64,000 bases of DNA from Halocaridina rubra (Eukaryota; Arthropoda; Malacostraca; Decapoda; Atyidae), in NCBI GenBank assembly GCA_037179515.1, contig JAXCGZ010015117.1, forward strand, positions 50,001-114,000, read 5' to 3'. Under the pieces are notes generated by a model. It was given only the letters and a program-made list of their open reading frames with translations, was not told the DNA's origin and did no database searches. The position numbers and the translations under genes are program-made. Shown in pieces: positions 1-17,174 of the stretch (its first letter is position 1; each line of letters starts with the position of its first letter).

Positions 1-360
1 TGTGTGTTTTTGGTCCTCCAACTATCATATAACACGAAGTGCATAATTATATATGTGATATATTATACTTTAGGTTATTATCTCCTAATCCAAATCTTTA
101 TTTGCATTACAATTTGTGATAGTGTTTCTTTTTCACCCTGATGCAGTGATTATATTTGACTAGATTAGAGATGAATCAGTCCTTGCCTGGTGCTATATCA
201 CTAGCCTGCAGTATCTTGTATACATAAATCACCCATCACAGAGGATTGTAATAATGGCCTGAGCATAGCTTTTGCAAAGGCCACCGTAATAATTTTTTTC
301 CTGTTTATACTTATTCATTGCAGCACCCCCAACTGTACTTCATTTCCATGTCTAATTATA
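1..360. other. Intergenic, no feature recognised
   Basis: AT-rich sequence. I see no open frame of note, no RNA gene and no recognised repeat in it. Confidence 0.5.
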
Positions 361-3284
<2,924 letters not shown>

Positions 3285-3301
3285 TATATATATATATATA
3301 T

Positions 3302-3317
3302 GGAGTCCTTGGTTTAC
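3302..3317 (+). repeat. Left terminal inverted repeat of Tigger-like element
   Basis: GGAGTCCTTGGTTTAC directly follows a TATATA run. It matches 12 of 16 bases with the inverted sequence at 8922-8937. Confidence 0.55.
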
Positions 3318-3374
3318 ATGGTCCTCGAGTTACGATGTTTCGCCATTACGACAAAGGCCCATAAATTTTTTGAC

Positions 3375-3610
3375 CTACTTGTTTCGTGTGGTAAATACAA
3401 ACTTTGCACTCTGAACTGTTTGTGAGCGTGGTGGACGAGCACACAGCTAGCAGCACTGTTGCATAAGTATATATAAAGTTATTTATTTATTTATGTTTTT
3501 GGTTATTTGATGGAAGCACATTTTATGTATTTCTAGATTTGCCAAATACATAGCTGTAAATATGATCTTCATGCAAAAAAGTTTGTTGAGCATAGCGAAA
3601 GAATACATTG
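3375..3610 (+). repeat. Reiterated 5' region of Tigger-like element, left part
   Basis: Two diverged units carry a string like AAATACAAACTTTGC...GTTTGTGAGCGTGG. Two further units occur at about 7600-7870, on the other side of the inserted gypsy element, just before the transposase frame. The same unit in the same orientation on both sides suggests the retroelement landed inside a small tandem array in the Tigger 5' region. Confidence 0.45.
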
Positions 3611-3654
3611 TCACATGGCATTAGACTGAGAAGGAAAGGAAGGATTGTTACTCA

Positions 3655-4160
3655 GTTCATTCTTGTACGGGAGACTCAAAAACTTCAAAAGTTGAAGGAC
3701 ATCACCGCTGCTATCTGTAGACAGGAAGTTGGCAGTTAGTGGCGGTGGGAAGGAGTATGTGGCAGCCTCTGCTTCATAATGAGACATAGGGTTTCTCATA
3801 TTTTTCATGAGGAGTGGTGAGGAAGTCTTACAGTTCGTCCAGAGGATATGGGGAATCTCCAGATTGGGCAGGAGAAGGAGACTCAGCCATTGTGCAGTAG
3901 AAAAAGGCAGGTAAGGCTTAGAGTGAATGAAATCTAGGAATGCAAAACATATTCCTGAGTAGAAAGCAGTGAAAATTGCATGGGATATGCCTCTAACATT
4001 GTGCATGAGGGAGGTGCATGCAGGAGAACCCAGGAGGTGGTACTCAGGCGGGGAGGCTCATGGCAATTAATAGCGGCGATGGGCAGCAAGCATCAATCGT
4101 CATGCAGACATCGAAGGGGAAGGGTGAGATTGATGACTCTGTTATGAGGGGGAGAAACGG
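3655..4160 (-). repeat. Probable 3' LTR of degenerate gypsy element
   Basis: Shares long blocks with 7110-7602, for example CATCACCGCTGCTATC / CATCGCTGCTATCGCC, GGAATCTCCAGA.TGGGCAGG, and TGATGACTCTGTTATGAGG / TCATGACTCTGTAATGAGG. Homology stops at GAGAAACG in both copies. Divergence is high, implying an old insertion. Confidence 0.5.
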
Positions 4161-4459
4161 TCTTTCCATAGCAATACGTATGCAAAAAGAAGCCACAAAA
4201 CACCACTGGGGGGATATACACTGCACTGGCTCACTGCACTACACTCATTGACTACCATACACTATACTAAAATGTCTTATACTGCACATAATCCAAAGGT
4301 TAAGCATTGCGGAGGGGGGTCTGATGAGTGGTCTGATTATACAAAGTTCGTCTCTCACAATCAAAGCACAGAATCTGAAAAATGTTCACTACAATACTCT
4401 GCACCATGTTGATATAGGTTCTTGAAGAAAACACTCTGCTCTGGCCTTAAAGTATATTA

Positions 4460-4810
<351 letters not shown>

Positions 4811-4819
4811 CAACAAAAG

Positions 4820-5293
4820 AGTAAATGGGAGAGACAACTGGCACGTGTGACCGACAGTGCTCGAAGCTGAAACACGATTAACTATTTTAATGAGTTATTG
4901 CTTTACGTTATACAAAAGTTCCCATGTAGTGTCAAATGGATTAAATATTTACTTAAGAGAGGCATAGGTTAGGTATACAAGATATGAAATACTGTGTGTC
5001 TGCATACATATTCACTTATATATCCACACCTCTCTCCCCCCTCATGCTCATAGCACCATTATGAGCATCTCATTTTCCATAGTCGAGGTGAACAACGTGG
5101 AAAAGTCAGGGCGATTATTTACAGGACTTTCCAATGCCGAACAAGACTCATATGCTGGGAGGGCATAACTCGTACTCCTTGACTATACCGACCTTGTCCC
5201 AACGGTATTCCGTCGGTCTTGAATTTGGACACGCTGGCCAACAGTTAACCTGACAAGGGCATGGGTGTAGGAATTGTATGGTGCTTGACTTGT
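4820..5293. other. Non-coding, probably 3' region of degenerate gypsy element
   Basis: Lies between the integrase end (minus strand) and the probable 3' LTR. No coding motif was recognised. Confidence 0.35.
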
Positions 5294-6007
5294 TCAGTAC
5301 GAGCAGCAGTCAGCAGTCACAGTCCTCGGTCCGGACTTGCCATTCCTTTGGGTGGGCCAGGATGCAGGAGCGGAGGGGTGACCATACAACATCTGGGCGG
5401 GAAACCAACGCGCAGATGTAGGGGTGTTGTGTAGCTCTAGGAGACCCCTGTCGAAGTCCTTCCAGTCAATGTTTCCATTGGGTGTCGTCTTCAAAATGAG
5501 GTGATTTACAGACTTGACTCCCACCTCAACTTGTCCATTTGACTGGGGATAGTGGGTTGAGGACATCACATGGTGAACGCCCCAACATTTCATGAATTTC
5601 CAAATGTCAGCGCTGTTAAACTTTGGGCCTTCATTAGTCCTTAGGAGGAAAGGAACATCAACTTCTCAGAAGTATCTGCAGAACATCCTGATGACTCTTG
5701 AAGACGTTGTGTCGGGTCCACAGGGTATGACCACAGGCCAGCCTGACAATCCGTCCATTATTACCAGCAATGACTTTCCTGCAACATGGAAGAAATCAGT
5801 GAAGACAGACTCAAAAGACCTTGTAGGGTAATTCTCAGATAGGAAGGGTTCCTGTTGCTGGCTAGGCTTCTGAAGGGTCCTATCAGTTCCCATAAAAGGT
5901 GATGACTCATCCACTGTGGTAATGGCATTGCAGGTAACAATGCATCGTACGTGACGACAGTTGCAGTGTTCCTTGCATGGAGAAGGGGAAGTTCTACCGG
6001 AGCTCAA
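5294..6007 (-). pseudogene. Integrase fragment of degenerate Ty3/gypsy element
   Basis: Two minus-strand frames together cover an integrase core. The first (6007 to 5666) has SQQQEPFLSE, a FTDFF segment where the first catalytic Asp is expected, and LLVIMDGLSGWP. The second (5593 to 5294) has SSTHYPQSNGQVEVGVKS, the region of the third acidic residue, and HNTPTSARWFPAQMLYG. The two parts are in different frames, so at least one indel lies between 5593 and 5666. The zinc-binding N-terminal part is only a remnant. Integrase normally joins reverse-transcribed DNA to the host chromosome; this copy is non-functional. Confidence 0.75.
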
Positions 6008-7068
6008 AGATCTGTCCTGAAACCTATCCTTTTTCTTGCAACATCTGTCGTAGTGGATAGTCTTGTTGAACTTGCAGCATTGTGCATCCTTGGCTGTGCA
6101 TCTAGGAGTCCTGACCCAGTAACCCTTACAGCCACAGTTGATACAGGTACCATCAGCAGCAGGACACCTTCCAGGGCCGTGCTGGCGTTTGCAGGACTAA
6201 CATGAAGAACTGGAGGAAGACTGTCTACTGAGAGGAGCCTGCCTCCTGCTGTCGTTGTTCCTTCTTGCATGCAGAAATGTTACAGAGTTGAACTGGTAAG
6301 GCGTGAACAGCTGAAGCAGTTGTATGAGCAACCTCAAATGACCAACAGCACATGACATATGTGTGGAGGGATGCAGCTGCGTTGAGAGAGATAAGGCGTT
6401 GTACAAGGTCCTGATCTTGGACTCCTATCAGGATTATCTATCTTCAATTGTGTCTTGGCACATGTAACTGGATCGCCGGAACACAGGTCTACCTCCTCAG
6501 CCAGGTTTTTGAGGTAGACATAAAAAGTTGCTGAAGGACTCACCGTCAGCTTGTTTACAGCAAAGTAGGCCATGATGACAAATGGCTTCATTCTTGAGAT
6601 TCTTAATGTGATCTTGTAAACAGTCAAGTATTTTGTCCATAGTGAGATAAGTGTCAGGAGGGATGCCAAGTGTGTGCTCCAGAAATTTTTGTAAGTGCAA
6701 AGCTGTATGAGCTGTTTCTCTCATGACAATTTCTGAAGGTCTATCATTACAGAAAAGTTGTGCCACTTCCAATGCCACTGGTGAAAACTTTGAAATGTGT
6801 CATCAGTTTGTAGAGTGGGTGGGCTCTGTGGCACTGGTTTACTTGGAGGAGGAGGAGCAGCTGTGGCCATAGCCGTGGAAACAGGCATGGCAGACAAATG
6901 AACAGGTGTGCTGTGGGTTGCAGAGGGAGTCGAAGGAGGCACTGGTGTAGCCTGGAAATTAACACTGACAGACAAGTTCGGCGGGGTTGTGGGCTGGTCA
7001 GATACAGCTTGCATAGGCTGGGGACCTGTGCCACTCCACATGTGTGACATCATCTGTAGGAATGCCAT
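6008..7068 (-). pseudogene. Gag remnant of degenerate Ty3/gypsy element
   Basis: From 7068 leftwards on the minus strand: a Pro/Thr/Ala-rich N-terminal part, then HWKWHNFSVMIDLQKLS and LEHTLGIPPDTYLTMDKIL, characteristic of arthropod gypsy capsids. A Cys-rich nucleocapsid segment follows around 6080-6200 (CKRQHGPGRC, then CINCGCKGYW...C, then QCCKFNKTIHYDRCC). In the second knuckle the expected His is Tyr. The frame changes at least three times, so it is dead. RT/RNase H would normally follow, but the sequence passes into integrase. Confidence 0.7.
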
Positions 7069-7109
7069 AGAACTTATACTTTCCTCTCGGCATTGGAAGT
7101 CTTCCTGGT

Positions 7110-7602
7110 GATGTTGGTGTTACACAGACTTGCAAAATCTTCAGAAGTTGAAGAAAGTCATCGCTGCTATCGCCTGTAGATGTAACGTTGGGAGATAGCA
7201 GTGGTTAGAGAGAGTCTCATAATGAGTTGTGGGATCATCATATTCCTTATGAGGAGCGGCGAGGAAGTCATACAGTTCATCCAGGGCATGTGGGGAGTCT
7301 CCAGAATGGGCAGGAGAAGGAGAATCAGCCATCGTGCAGTAGAAAAGGCTGGTAGGGCTAAGAGTGAATGAAATCTATAAACATAAAACAGATTCCTGGG
7401 TAGAGATTAGTGAGTAGAGCATGGGATACACATTTACCATTGCATGTGAGTGAGGTACATGCAGGTGAGCCCTGGTGGTGGTGCTCATGTGGGAAGGCTC
7501 GTGGCAATTAATAGCGGCAGCAGGTGGCAAACATCAGTTGTCATGTAGACATCGGAGGGCAAGGGTGCACTTCATGACTCTGTAATGAGGAGGAGAAACG
7601 AA
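7110..7602 (-). repeat. Probable 5' LTR of degenerate gypsy element
   Basis: Diverged direct repeat of 3655-4160. It contains a short minus-strand frame (7332-7141, MADSPSPAHSGDSPHALDEL...) whose counterpart in the other copy is interrupted. The frame may be chance coding within the LTR. Confidence 0.5.
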
Positions 7603-7859
7603 TTTAAATATATTTGCAATATTACCAAATACATAGTCATAAATACAATCTTCATATGGAACAGTTGTTGAGCGTGGCAGAAGAATACGTTGTCATGCAT
7701 CATTATTGTGTATGTACATATCAAGTTAATGGTTTTATTTATTTATTTATTTATGTATTTGGTTATGTGAAGGACATAGTTTGAATTTATTTACAATATT
7801 ACCAAACGCATGTACATAGTCATAAATACAAACTTCGCCCTTGAAACAGTTTGTTGAAC

Positions 7860-8830
7860 ATGTCGAAATAATATGTCATCTCATGGAATTAAACAGAGGA
7901 AGATGCATTACCTAGCTCCCACCAATACATCATATTGTTCTCATGCTATTTCGCTGAGTTTAAGCCATTCAACTGAGGAGACAATTATTAAGGATAAAGA
8001 TCAGATCCTTGAACATGTGAAAGGCTCTGCTCCTATGATGTCCACTGTGATTACTAAGCAGTGATGTGGCCTAGTGATCGAAATGGGAAGGTTATTAGTA
8101 CTTTGGCTGGATGACCAGCATCAATGGTATGTCCCAGTGAGCCTCCTCTACATTTTCAAAACACTTCTTTATTTTAGAGTCTTCTTATTACCCGTGGATT
8201 GATATTCCTGCAATTTGATGTGTATTTTGCATGCCCTGAACAAGAAGGGAACTGCTCTCTCAAAATGATCCTTTTCATATTCTCTGCATCCATGTACTAA
8301 GTACAAGTACAGTACACATTCATTTGTGTGGAGGACACGGATGAAGCAAAGTTGATAGCATGCCCAAACCATGCTATCACAAACTGCTATGTAAATTCTT
8401 GTAAAAGAAGATTTTTTTAGACTTAGGTATATATTTGATGCATAATGAGGCAAGTGTTGAAATGGTATGGGTACCAAGTAGTGTATCTAGTGGTTCAAAG
8501 CTGTTGTGAATGTTCCCCTCTGGTGGAGAGGTAATTTCTGAAGCCTCTCATTATTTGCAACAGCTCATGGAGCAGCATCAGACGAACTAGAATTGAGTAT
8601 GAAAGAAACTGGTCACCAGTTTGTGAATAACTTCCATGGCTTTGAGGAGACATTTGAGGCTGTCACCAAGAACGTTGTTGCCCTGAGTAAGGAGCTTAAG
8701 TTGGAGATGGGGGCTGATGATGTACAGAGATGCTGGAATCTCATGGAGAGGAGTTATCTGCTGAGGATCTCATTCAACTGAAGAAGTAGATGATTGAAGA
8801 GGAAAAAAAAAATTCCAACCCCTGAGCCGT
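7860..8830 (+). pseudogene. Tigger-like transposase remnant
   Basis: N-terminal piece (7873-8160): IIKDKDQILEHVKGSAPMMS then STVITKQ, an in-frame TGA at 8062, then GLVIEMGRLLVLWLDDQ. This matches the DNA-binding N-terminus of Tigger/jerky-type transposases. C-terminal piece (8593-8830): NFHGFEETFEAVTKNVVALS, then after a frameshift near 8735 ELSAEDLIQLKK, a TAG at 8789, MIEEE and NP. The catalytic DDE core is missing; 8170-8490 is unrecognised. Family knowledge places this in the pogo branch of Tc1/mariner. Confidence 0.7.
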
Positions 8831-8921
8831 AAAGGTAAACTCTACTGTATACTTATTTAGGTGTGTTCCGACTTTCGTTGAAAATCGGGTTACATCACGT
8901 CTTGAGGAAAGAAACTCTGAT

Positions 8922-8937
8922 GGAAGCCGAGGACCCC
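8922..8937 (-). repeat. Right terminal inverted repeat of Tigger-like element
   Basis: GGAAGCCGAGGACCCC, followed by GTATATATA. It is the inverse of the left terminus at 12 of 16 bases. The inward sequence (8868-8921) also resembles Tigger subterminal sequence. Confidence 0.5.
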
Positions 8938-10617
<1,680 letters not shown>

Positions 10618-10843
10618 TAGGAATTGACATTTTCTCCAGAAGTTAATTTGTCTGCGTTGATATCAGTATTAGAATCGGAAATTGTAATGCAGATAGGTTG
10701 CAGCATTTCTCTTGCTGAAATCGTAAGAATTTTTACGCTAATTGGCATCATGTATGAGGGAATGACATATGTTATCTCGTGTTGAGAAAGGCAAAACTCT
10801 GTCCCTGTATCCCGTACGTGCCATAGAAGGCCACTTGAAGTGG
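10618..10843. other. Unique flank left of LTR element 1
   Basis: No gene or repeat recognised. The last four bases, GTGG at 10840-10843, form the left target duplication of the next element. Confidence 0.5.
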
Positions 10844-11519
10844 TGACGTAAGGATTTTAGCTATCTCATCTAAAGACACCACTTCGTAGGATGATTGCCT
10901 CCTTACGTTGTATACTTATAATTATGGTAGCGTGGTTGGTGAAAGACATCTTCTTATCCATAGTTTATTCTTATTTTTAACATCTATGTACTCAGAGCTC
11001 CTATTACTACAGTTCCTGTTACGACTAATTCCTGAGTCCTACCCCCAAGAGGGGGAGGCTAACTCAGCTGTACTGTGTTACTCTGCTGCTGGCAAGGCCC
11101 GGTCTCTAACTCAACTCCCTCTGCCTTGGGTGGTTCTTGAAATACCCTGAGGGGAAGGCGTGGCTTGACATCCAACTTGGCAAATCAACTCCAGGTTCGA
11201 AGTGGATTCCCGCCTATTTAGGGGAGGGGCTAATCCAACGAGCCTATTGCAAAGGAGTGGGTGGTAATAGCCTATTGCCATTGGGTATCTCCCCCGGGCT
11301 TGTACTTCACATTTAGGACAAGGGTTTCTGTGTGGTATGGGGAATAAAGGACTGGTTTACATCTCTCACCCTCTTGAGCTATGAAATACGCCAGATGCCA
11401 AGTCTCACGGGACCCGCTATATATCTTCGTGACACATCTTAATCGTAGGCCTCGTCCTATCACACTCTGGAGAGTGTGTTCAACGTTACCTTTGACCCTA
11501 GGCCAAAAGTCCTACGACA
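10844..11519 (-). repeat. LTR of element 1 (3' LTR on minus strand)
   Basis: 676 bp, TG...CA ends on both strands, nearly identical to 16499-17174. One visible difference is GGCCAAAAG here against GCCCAAAAG in the partner. Confidence 0.92.
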
Positions 11520-11530
11520 TCCCTCCCCAC
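11520..11530 (-). other. Polypurine tract of element 1
   Basis: Minus-strand GGTGGGGAGGGA runs directly into the LTR start TGTCG. This is the expected site of plus-strand primer formation, and it supports minus orientation. Confidence 0.7.
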
Positions 11531-12708
11531 CACACTGAAATATCTCTTATTTCAGTTTCATCATCCTAACTAACATTTGTTTACAATAAAAACGGGGCCG
11601 AATTATTTAAGTTATCATCTAAGAAATCCTATACAAATTACACAAACATAACATATATATATACTTCTACAGACAACTAGAGCATGCAGGGTCTATTTCC
11701 TTGTTGGAAATCTGAAATACAAACATATTCTTATATTTAAACAACATAATTCCAGTGTGAAACTAATATTAAACATTAATTAAGATCAAAAAGTCAGTTT
11801 AAATCAAAACATTAATTCATCTACTTCTCTCGTTTCTTTAAAAGACAAAATTGAGTTAATTACAGTAGGATTATGACTCATTTAGAACATTAGCAAACAA
11901 TTAAGTAGGGTATTAGCATGTATAAACATGTAAAATGCAATAGACTATAACATCAACAGTAATTTCTATAAGAGACCTTACCTTCATAAATTCTATTCCT
12001 ATCATTATTAGGGGCATTGATTTGTCTTAAAATTAAGCCTTAAAAACTACTCCTGAAACAAAACATGTTTGACTGTGTGTAAAGTCAAAATATTTATCGT
12101 CTTTATATGCAATTACTATTCAGAGACCACTTAACAAAAACTGAATGAATCTAAAGATTAAATCATAATTCAAATAATAATAATGCTAAAACAAAACACT
12201 AATATTATTTAAGCAGAAAATAACTTATTAATCTTAGTTCAAATCATACACTTTATCAATGGCACTTACTCAACACTATATTTAAGGGAGACTGAGTTTT
12301 CGCTTAAAATTATCTTAAAGCTAGCAAAACAAAAAAAATAAACATAAAAATAAAAATATTTTGTCTCCTTTTTTAGCACAACAGACGGTGGGGACATTTT
12401 CTTTCCCATTTTTTTTCAGTTCTAATACGGAGGTAATTTTAATTAACCAATAAGGGATTTTTTTAAATACCCTTCTTTCTCTCTTCACTAAAGTTTGGAC
12501 ATGTATAGGGATTACTTTTCTTTCTCATTTACGTGGCTTCTAAAGGTATTATTAAAATATTCTAAAATATTTCTGCGTTTCGTTTCCTCTCTTTTTACTA
12601 CAGTTATGACACGTATGGGGATCTCCTTGTTTCTGGGATTTCATCAAGATTACCTGGGTTTTTAAAGTAGTTTAAAACTTTTATTCTTTTAGGACTGTCC
12701 TCCCTGTC

Positions 12709-12862
12709 TTAGGACGACTTTCGTTTTTTCTCTGTCTAGGACGACTTTTGTTTTCCCTGTCTAGGACGACTTTTAATTTCTCTGTCTAGGACGACTTTTA
12801 TTTTTTCTCTGTCTAGGACGACTTTTGTTTTCCCTGTCTAGGACGACTTTTAATTTCTCTGT
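12709..12862. repeat. Short minisatellite, AGGACGACTTT core
   Basis: About six copies of a 25-30-base unit containing CTGTCT(A)GGACGACTTT plus a T-rich spacer. Units alternate between two spacer types (TTTTCCCTGTCT and AATTTCTCTGTCT), which indicates duplication of a two-unit block. Confidence 0.85.
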
Positions 12863-14156
12863 CTCTTGCTCATGAATTCTTGCTAGGTGCGATTCCACGG
12901 TTTCCCTCGGGGATTCTTTCGCTTTCACTCCCCCGCCGTCCTCGCTGCAGGCCCAGGTTTGTTGCCATATCTCCGTTACTCAGTTAGGCAAAACAAAAAG
13001 GACAAGGACTGGGCCCATCCCGCTAATCCTTCCAGCCCGGCTTCCTCGTCCCGCCCTCGGCCGATCTTGACTAAGACCACCACGCAGGAGACCTGCAACG
13101 TCACAGCGTTTCTCTTCCTGTACGGTCCTCCACACGTACCTTCGAAGTAGATCGCGGGATGAAAGTTTGAACCTATGTCACTACTACAGTTGTAAGAAAG
13201 GTTCCCTATGACTTCAGGGTACCAACAATGGCCATACGTTGGTAATCGAGGCTATACTTTGCCTCCCCTGCAACTGCAAGTGATTGCAATCTCTATTCAA
13301 TGGGCACTAGGGACTTGTCTGACGGACAAAATCTAAAGACTTTTAGAACTTGCAGGTCGGGGCTGCCTAGGAATAGGGTGGTAATGGAAGGTATGTGTCT
13401 ACACAACTAGATTATTATTCCAAGATACTTAGGACTTAGCAACTGCTACATAGCATTACTCTACTATAAATGTCAAAAAGAACAATCATTAAATGCTGAG
13501 AAAAGCCACTAAAGAAACATTCTTATTAGCGGTGGCTACAGTAACATCAGGTATGAATTCAGATAAAAGATACAAATCATCAAGTTACTGCTGATTTCAT
13601 TTCAAAAATAATAATTAGCAATAGGCCATTGAGAGATAGCAACAATATCAGTCAACATAATAACATTACTAATAATCATGATCTAAAAATAAGAATAATA
13701 AACAATAAAAATAAATATACTAAATCAAAAATATCAATATATATTCAATGGAGACTGATATTCAGAAGTAAGAACAGAGTTCTATACTTATATTTCATAG
13801 AAATGCTCATTCTAACACAGTCTCTTTTAATATTTAAATTCTTGCTGTCATAATCAATGTATATATATAGAGCATAAGTGGCAACTCGCTGGCTCCACAA
13901 TTTGTCAATGGGAGTTCTATCTATCCTCTAAACAGTTGCGCCATGTGGTTAAAATATTTTATGCAAATGGCGGTGCTACCGATATCTTATCAGTATTTAT
14001 GCAATAACAGCATGCAACAATCTATCAACTGAAATAAAATGTAGGCACAATTATCGCCTAGCTTCGCTGGAAAAAACACACACAAAAAAATCAAAGACGG
14101 CTACATTCTTTTAGCATTGAACGGAGCCTCTGTCAGGCTCAGAGTCGAGTGAAAGG

Positions 14157-14157
<1 letters not shown>

Positions 14158-14237
<80 letters not shown>
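14158..14237. repeat. (AG)n microsatellite
   Basis: About 78 bases of AG repeat inside LTR element 1. The corresponding place in element 2 (about 24320) lacks it. Confidence 0.95.
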
Positions 14238-14239
<2 letters not shown>

Positions 14240-15993
14240 CTGGGCGACCGTGAAATACGTTGCGGCTTCCACTCACAAGTCAGCTGAGACTTGCCTCTGT
14301 CTTTTACTTGTACTGAAAATAAAAAAGTGTCACAGAGTATCTCTAATAATAAAATAAATAAACAAATGAACGTGAACAAACGTTAGCAATGACTATCGAT
14401 AGAGTCTTACGTTTATTGTCAGCTCTCACTCTTTCTTTATGACCAAGCTGAAATAATTTTGATAAAACATTATCATGGCTAAAACCCGCAAAGTTTTATT
14501 TTATCAATCTAACATATCTCTTCAGGCAGATAATGTATATACCGCAGCTAGCAAAGAAAATAAAGAATCATTCATAGATTCACGTCCTTTATCACGTAAC
14601 ATCTATCTTGGAATCTCTCGGAAATCGAATAATAATCTCAATGGCGGAGTAGGGGACAAAACAAAAATAAAACAAACTCGGCATTTCAACCATATCTGGG
14701 CAGGTGGAGAATTACCTTCTCATCCATATCCCTCACTAGATATTGCAACAGCGCATCACCTCCCATAAATACACTCTGATATGGCATGCAGAAGGACCTG
14801 GCGGAGCAGGGGAACGATCCTCGCAGACTCCCCAATCATGCTTCCTAACGGTGCTTTCCGCGATTTCACCCCCTAGAGCAACCCCCCATTATACCCCCAG
14901 TCATTCATACTCACTCGCTGTCACATTCGCTACATCACTTTCAAGACTATCATCCCCGTTCTGTAAAATTCCCTTTAATTTACAACGTTGGTTTTCCTTT
15001 CCCGGTCTCTCTGAAGAAGAGTAAAGGTGAAATCTCGGCTGAGCCGTGCGGTCACAGACTTCCTCACCAGTCCTAGGTCCCATTCTAACGAACAAACAAA
15101 CATTCTACTCCCTTGAAGCTACATTAGGGTGACACTGAAAAACCTTCCCTATTCTAGGACAGCACAAATTACTCTAATTTACTCTTACTTTCGCCTGCAT
15201 AGCGCGAAATAAAAAAAAGCTCATCTCTAAACAATATCACAAAACTTCTTATTCTTCAAAAATAAACTGCCACACACGTATCGTAATGTTAATCCCTTCG
15301 TCATAACAACATTAAAAAACAATCCGTCATTTATGTTTTTCTTTCGCTAAAACATTACTCCCGCGGATAAAAAAAACAAACAAAAAAGAAAGAACCTTGA
15401 AAACAGGCGCAATCTTAACACTCGATTTCTTACGCTTTAAGAAATTTATATAAAAATGATTTTACACGTACTTTAAAATATCAAAGCTCAGTACAATTAC
15501 TACATATTCATAATAACGAGGTTGGGAGATCGAATGGTCACTTCCACATTCCTTTCTCGAAAACCACACGTGTTCTAAGTAAAACCTTAAAAGCAGATTC
15601 AAGTATATTACTCACTATAATTCTTACACTTAAGAAATTAATATACTGTAACAGTGATTTCACGTGCATTAAATTTTTCAATTAAAAATCGATACATTCG
15701 CGTTCTTAAAATTCAATCTAAGCATTAATACAAATAAATGGAACGCACTTCCAACACAAATTCTTTATATTACTCAAATTATAACAAAAATGGAGTTTAT
15801 TACTGCTTATTGCTATTAGTACAAATTATCCATGTTAGTAATGGGTACAGAAATTCTACTTTTATCAACTTATTAAGCGCCACACCCCTTATAGGCGGGT
15901 TGGCTGAGTCAAAGCATAACTACAAGATAAAATGGCGGCGTCCACCGACCTTAATTTCTTTTACTAATTGTCCCATTACTCACTGGATACAGA

Positions 15994-16410
15994 TCACAAG
16001 TAGTTAGCTATTTTAAGGAGGTGGTCCTGAAGAACTTCATGGCAGAAGGCAAGGAAGGAGGGGGTTTTCCTTTCTGGGCGCTGGAGGTTCCCGTCCAATT
16101 CTCTATCTCTCGAGTAAAATCGACGAATCGCCATCTTCTTGGTCGGATCCGGCAACTTATACTTCTTGTCATGGGCATTTTCACTCAATGCCGCGGTCAC
16201 ACTTTGGCTCAGTGCGACGGTATCTTCCATAAATACTTTCGTTGATACTTTTACTGCTGGGGAGGGGCCTTGCCCATACGGAGGCGGGGGAGAGTGGCTG
16301 GATCTCATAATATGATACTGTAAGTGAAGGGGGAGCTCTGACTTTCTCGGCGTCACTCTCTCACTGCTGGTAAGCGTCTTGAAGTTTCTCCACTTGTACT
16401 TTTCTTCCAT
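15994..16410 (-). CDS. Small gag-position protein of LTR element 1
   Basis: 138 codons, starting about 90 bases inside the primer-site end of the element, where gag sits in an LTR retrotransposon. The N-terminal half is basic and Pro-rich (SPPPPYGQGPSP, about residues 40-52). The C-terminal half carries a block that recurs in element 2: SQSVTAALSEN, KKYKLPDPTKKMAIRRFY, SRDREL and PSFLAFCHEVLQDHLLKIA. No CCHC knuckle, protease motif or RT motif. I do not recognise the family. Conservation between two elements of different interior length argues that the frame is or was translated. A Gag-like packaging role is inferred from position only. Confidence 0.5.
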   Translation of the reverse strand: MEEKYKWRNFKTLTSSERVTPRKSELPLHLQYHIMRSSHSPPPPYGQGPSPAVKVSTKVFMEDTVALSQSVTAALSENAHDKKYKLPDPTKKMAIRRFYSRDRELDGNLQRPERKTPSFLAFCHEVLQDHLLKIANYL

Positions 16411-16478
16411 AGATGCTATATATTTTTTATACTTCTATTTTTTTTTTCTTTCTCTTCGGTAAAGTGTCGGCGTGGATT

Positions 16479-16497
16479 GATCCCGAGCTGTCCACCA
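16479..16497 (-). other. Primer binding site-like sequence of element 1
   Basis: Minus-strand TGGTGGACAGCTCGGGAT begins one base inside the LTR. It resembles the element 2 primer site (TGGTGGCAGCGC) with a one-base insertion. The likely primer is a tRNA-Leu ending in GCCACCA; the match is imperfect. Confidence 0.5.
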
Positions 16498-16498
16498 C

Positions 16499-17174
16499 TG
16501 ACGTAAGGATTTTAGCTATCTCATCTAAAGACACCACTTCGTAGGATGATTGCCTCCTTACGTTGTATACTTATAATTATGGTAGCGTGGTTGGTGAAAG
16601 ACATCTTCTTATCCATAGTTTATTCTTATTTTTAACATCTATGTACTCAGAGCTCCTATTACTACAGTTCCTGTTACGACTAATTCCTGAGTCCTACCCC
16701 CAAGAGGGGGAGGCTAACTCAGCTGTACTGTGTTACTCTGCTGCTGGCAAGGCCCGGTCTCTAACTCAACTCCCTCTGCCTTGGGTGGTTCTTGAAATAC
16801 CCTGAGGGGAAGGCGTGGCTTGACATCCAACTTGGCAAATCAACTCCAGGTTCGAAGTGGATTCCCGCCTATTTAGGGGAGGGGCTAATCCAACGAGCCT
16901 ATTGCAAAGGAGTGGGTGGTAATAGCCTATTGCCATTGGGTATCTCCCCCGGGCTTGTACTTCACATTTAGGACAAGGGTTTCTGTGTGGTATGGGGAAT
17001 AAAGGACTGGTTTACATCTCTCACCCTCTTGAGCTATGAAATACGCCAGATGCCAAGTCTCACGGGACCCGCTATATATCTTCGTGACACATCTTAATCG
17101 TAGGCCTTGTCCTATCACACTCTGGAGAGTGTGTTCAACGTTACCTTTGACCCTAGCCCAAAAGTCCTACGACA
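16499..17174 (-). repeat. LTR of element 1 (5' LTR on minus strand)
   Basis: 676-bp partner of 10844-11519. It is followed by the target duplication GTGG at 17175-17178. Confidence 0.92.

Larger units (their letters stand above)
11531..15993 (-). other. Non-coding interior of LTR element 1
   Basis: AT-rich, with stops in all frames. Colinear blocks recur in LTR element 2 (21231-27084), for example the ACAATAAAAACGGGGCCGAA block, the GATCTTGACTAAGACCACCA block and the CAATGGGAGTT block. Contains a minisatellite (12709-12862) and an AG run (14158-14237). Conservation of the blocks without coding suggests cis-acting RNA functions or simple common descent. Confidence 0.7.
10844..17174 (-). mobile_element. 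LTR element 1: young non-autonomous LTR retrotransposon (LARD-like)
   Basis: Two direct repeats of exactly 676 bp (10844-11519 and 16499-17174) begin TGACGTAAGG, end TACGACA and differ by about two bases by eye. A 4-bp target duplication GTGG lies at 10840-10843 and 17175-17178. Orientation is minus: a primer-site-like TGGTGGACAG lies next to the right LTR and a purine tract GGGGAGGGA next to the left LTR on that strand. The 4.98-kb interior has no protease, RT, RNase H or integrase, only a 138-codon frame in the gag position. It must depend on another element's enzymes. Near-identical LTRs mean recent insertion. Confidence 0.9.

Noticed and set aside
5294..7332. A host gene on the minus strand with introns
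   Set aside because: The pieces are gag capsid, Cys knuckle and integrase motifs of one gypsy element, bracketed by LTR-like repeats.
14475..15024. Plus-strand frames in LTR element 1 and their counterparts near 25805
   Set aside because: Homologous regions of the two elements do not keep the same frame; no domain seen.
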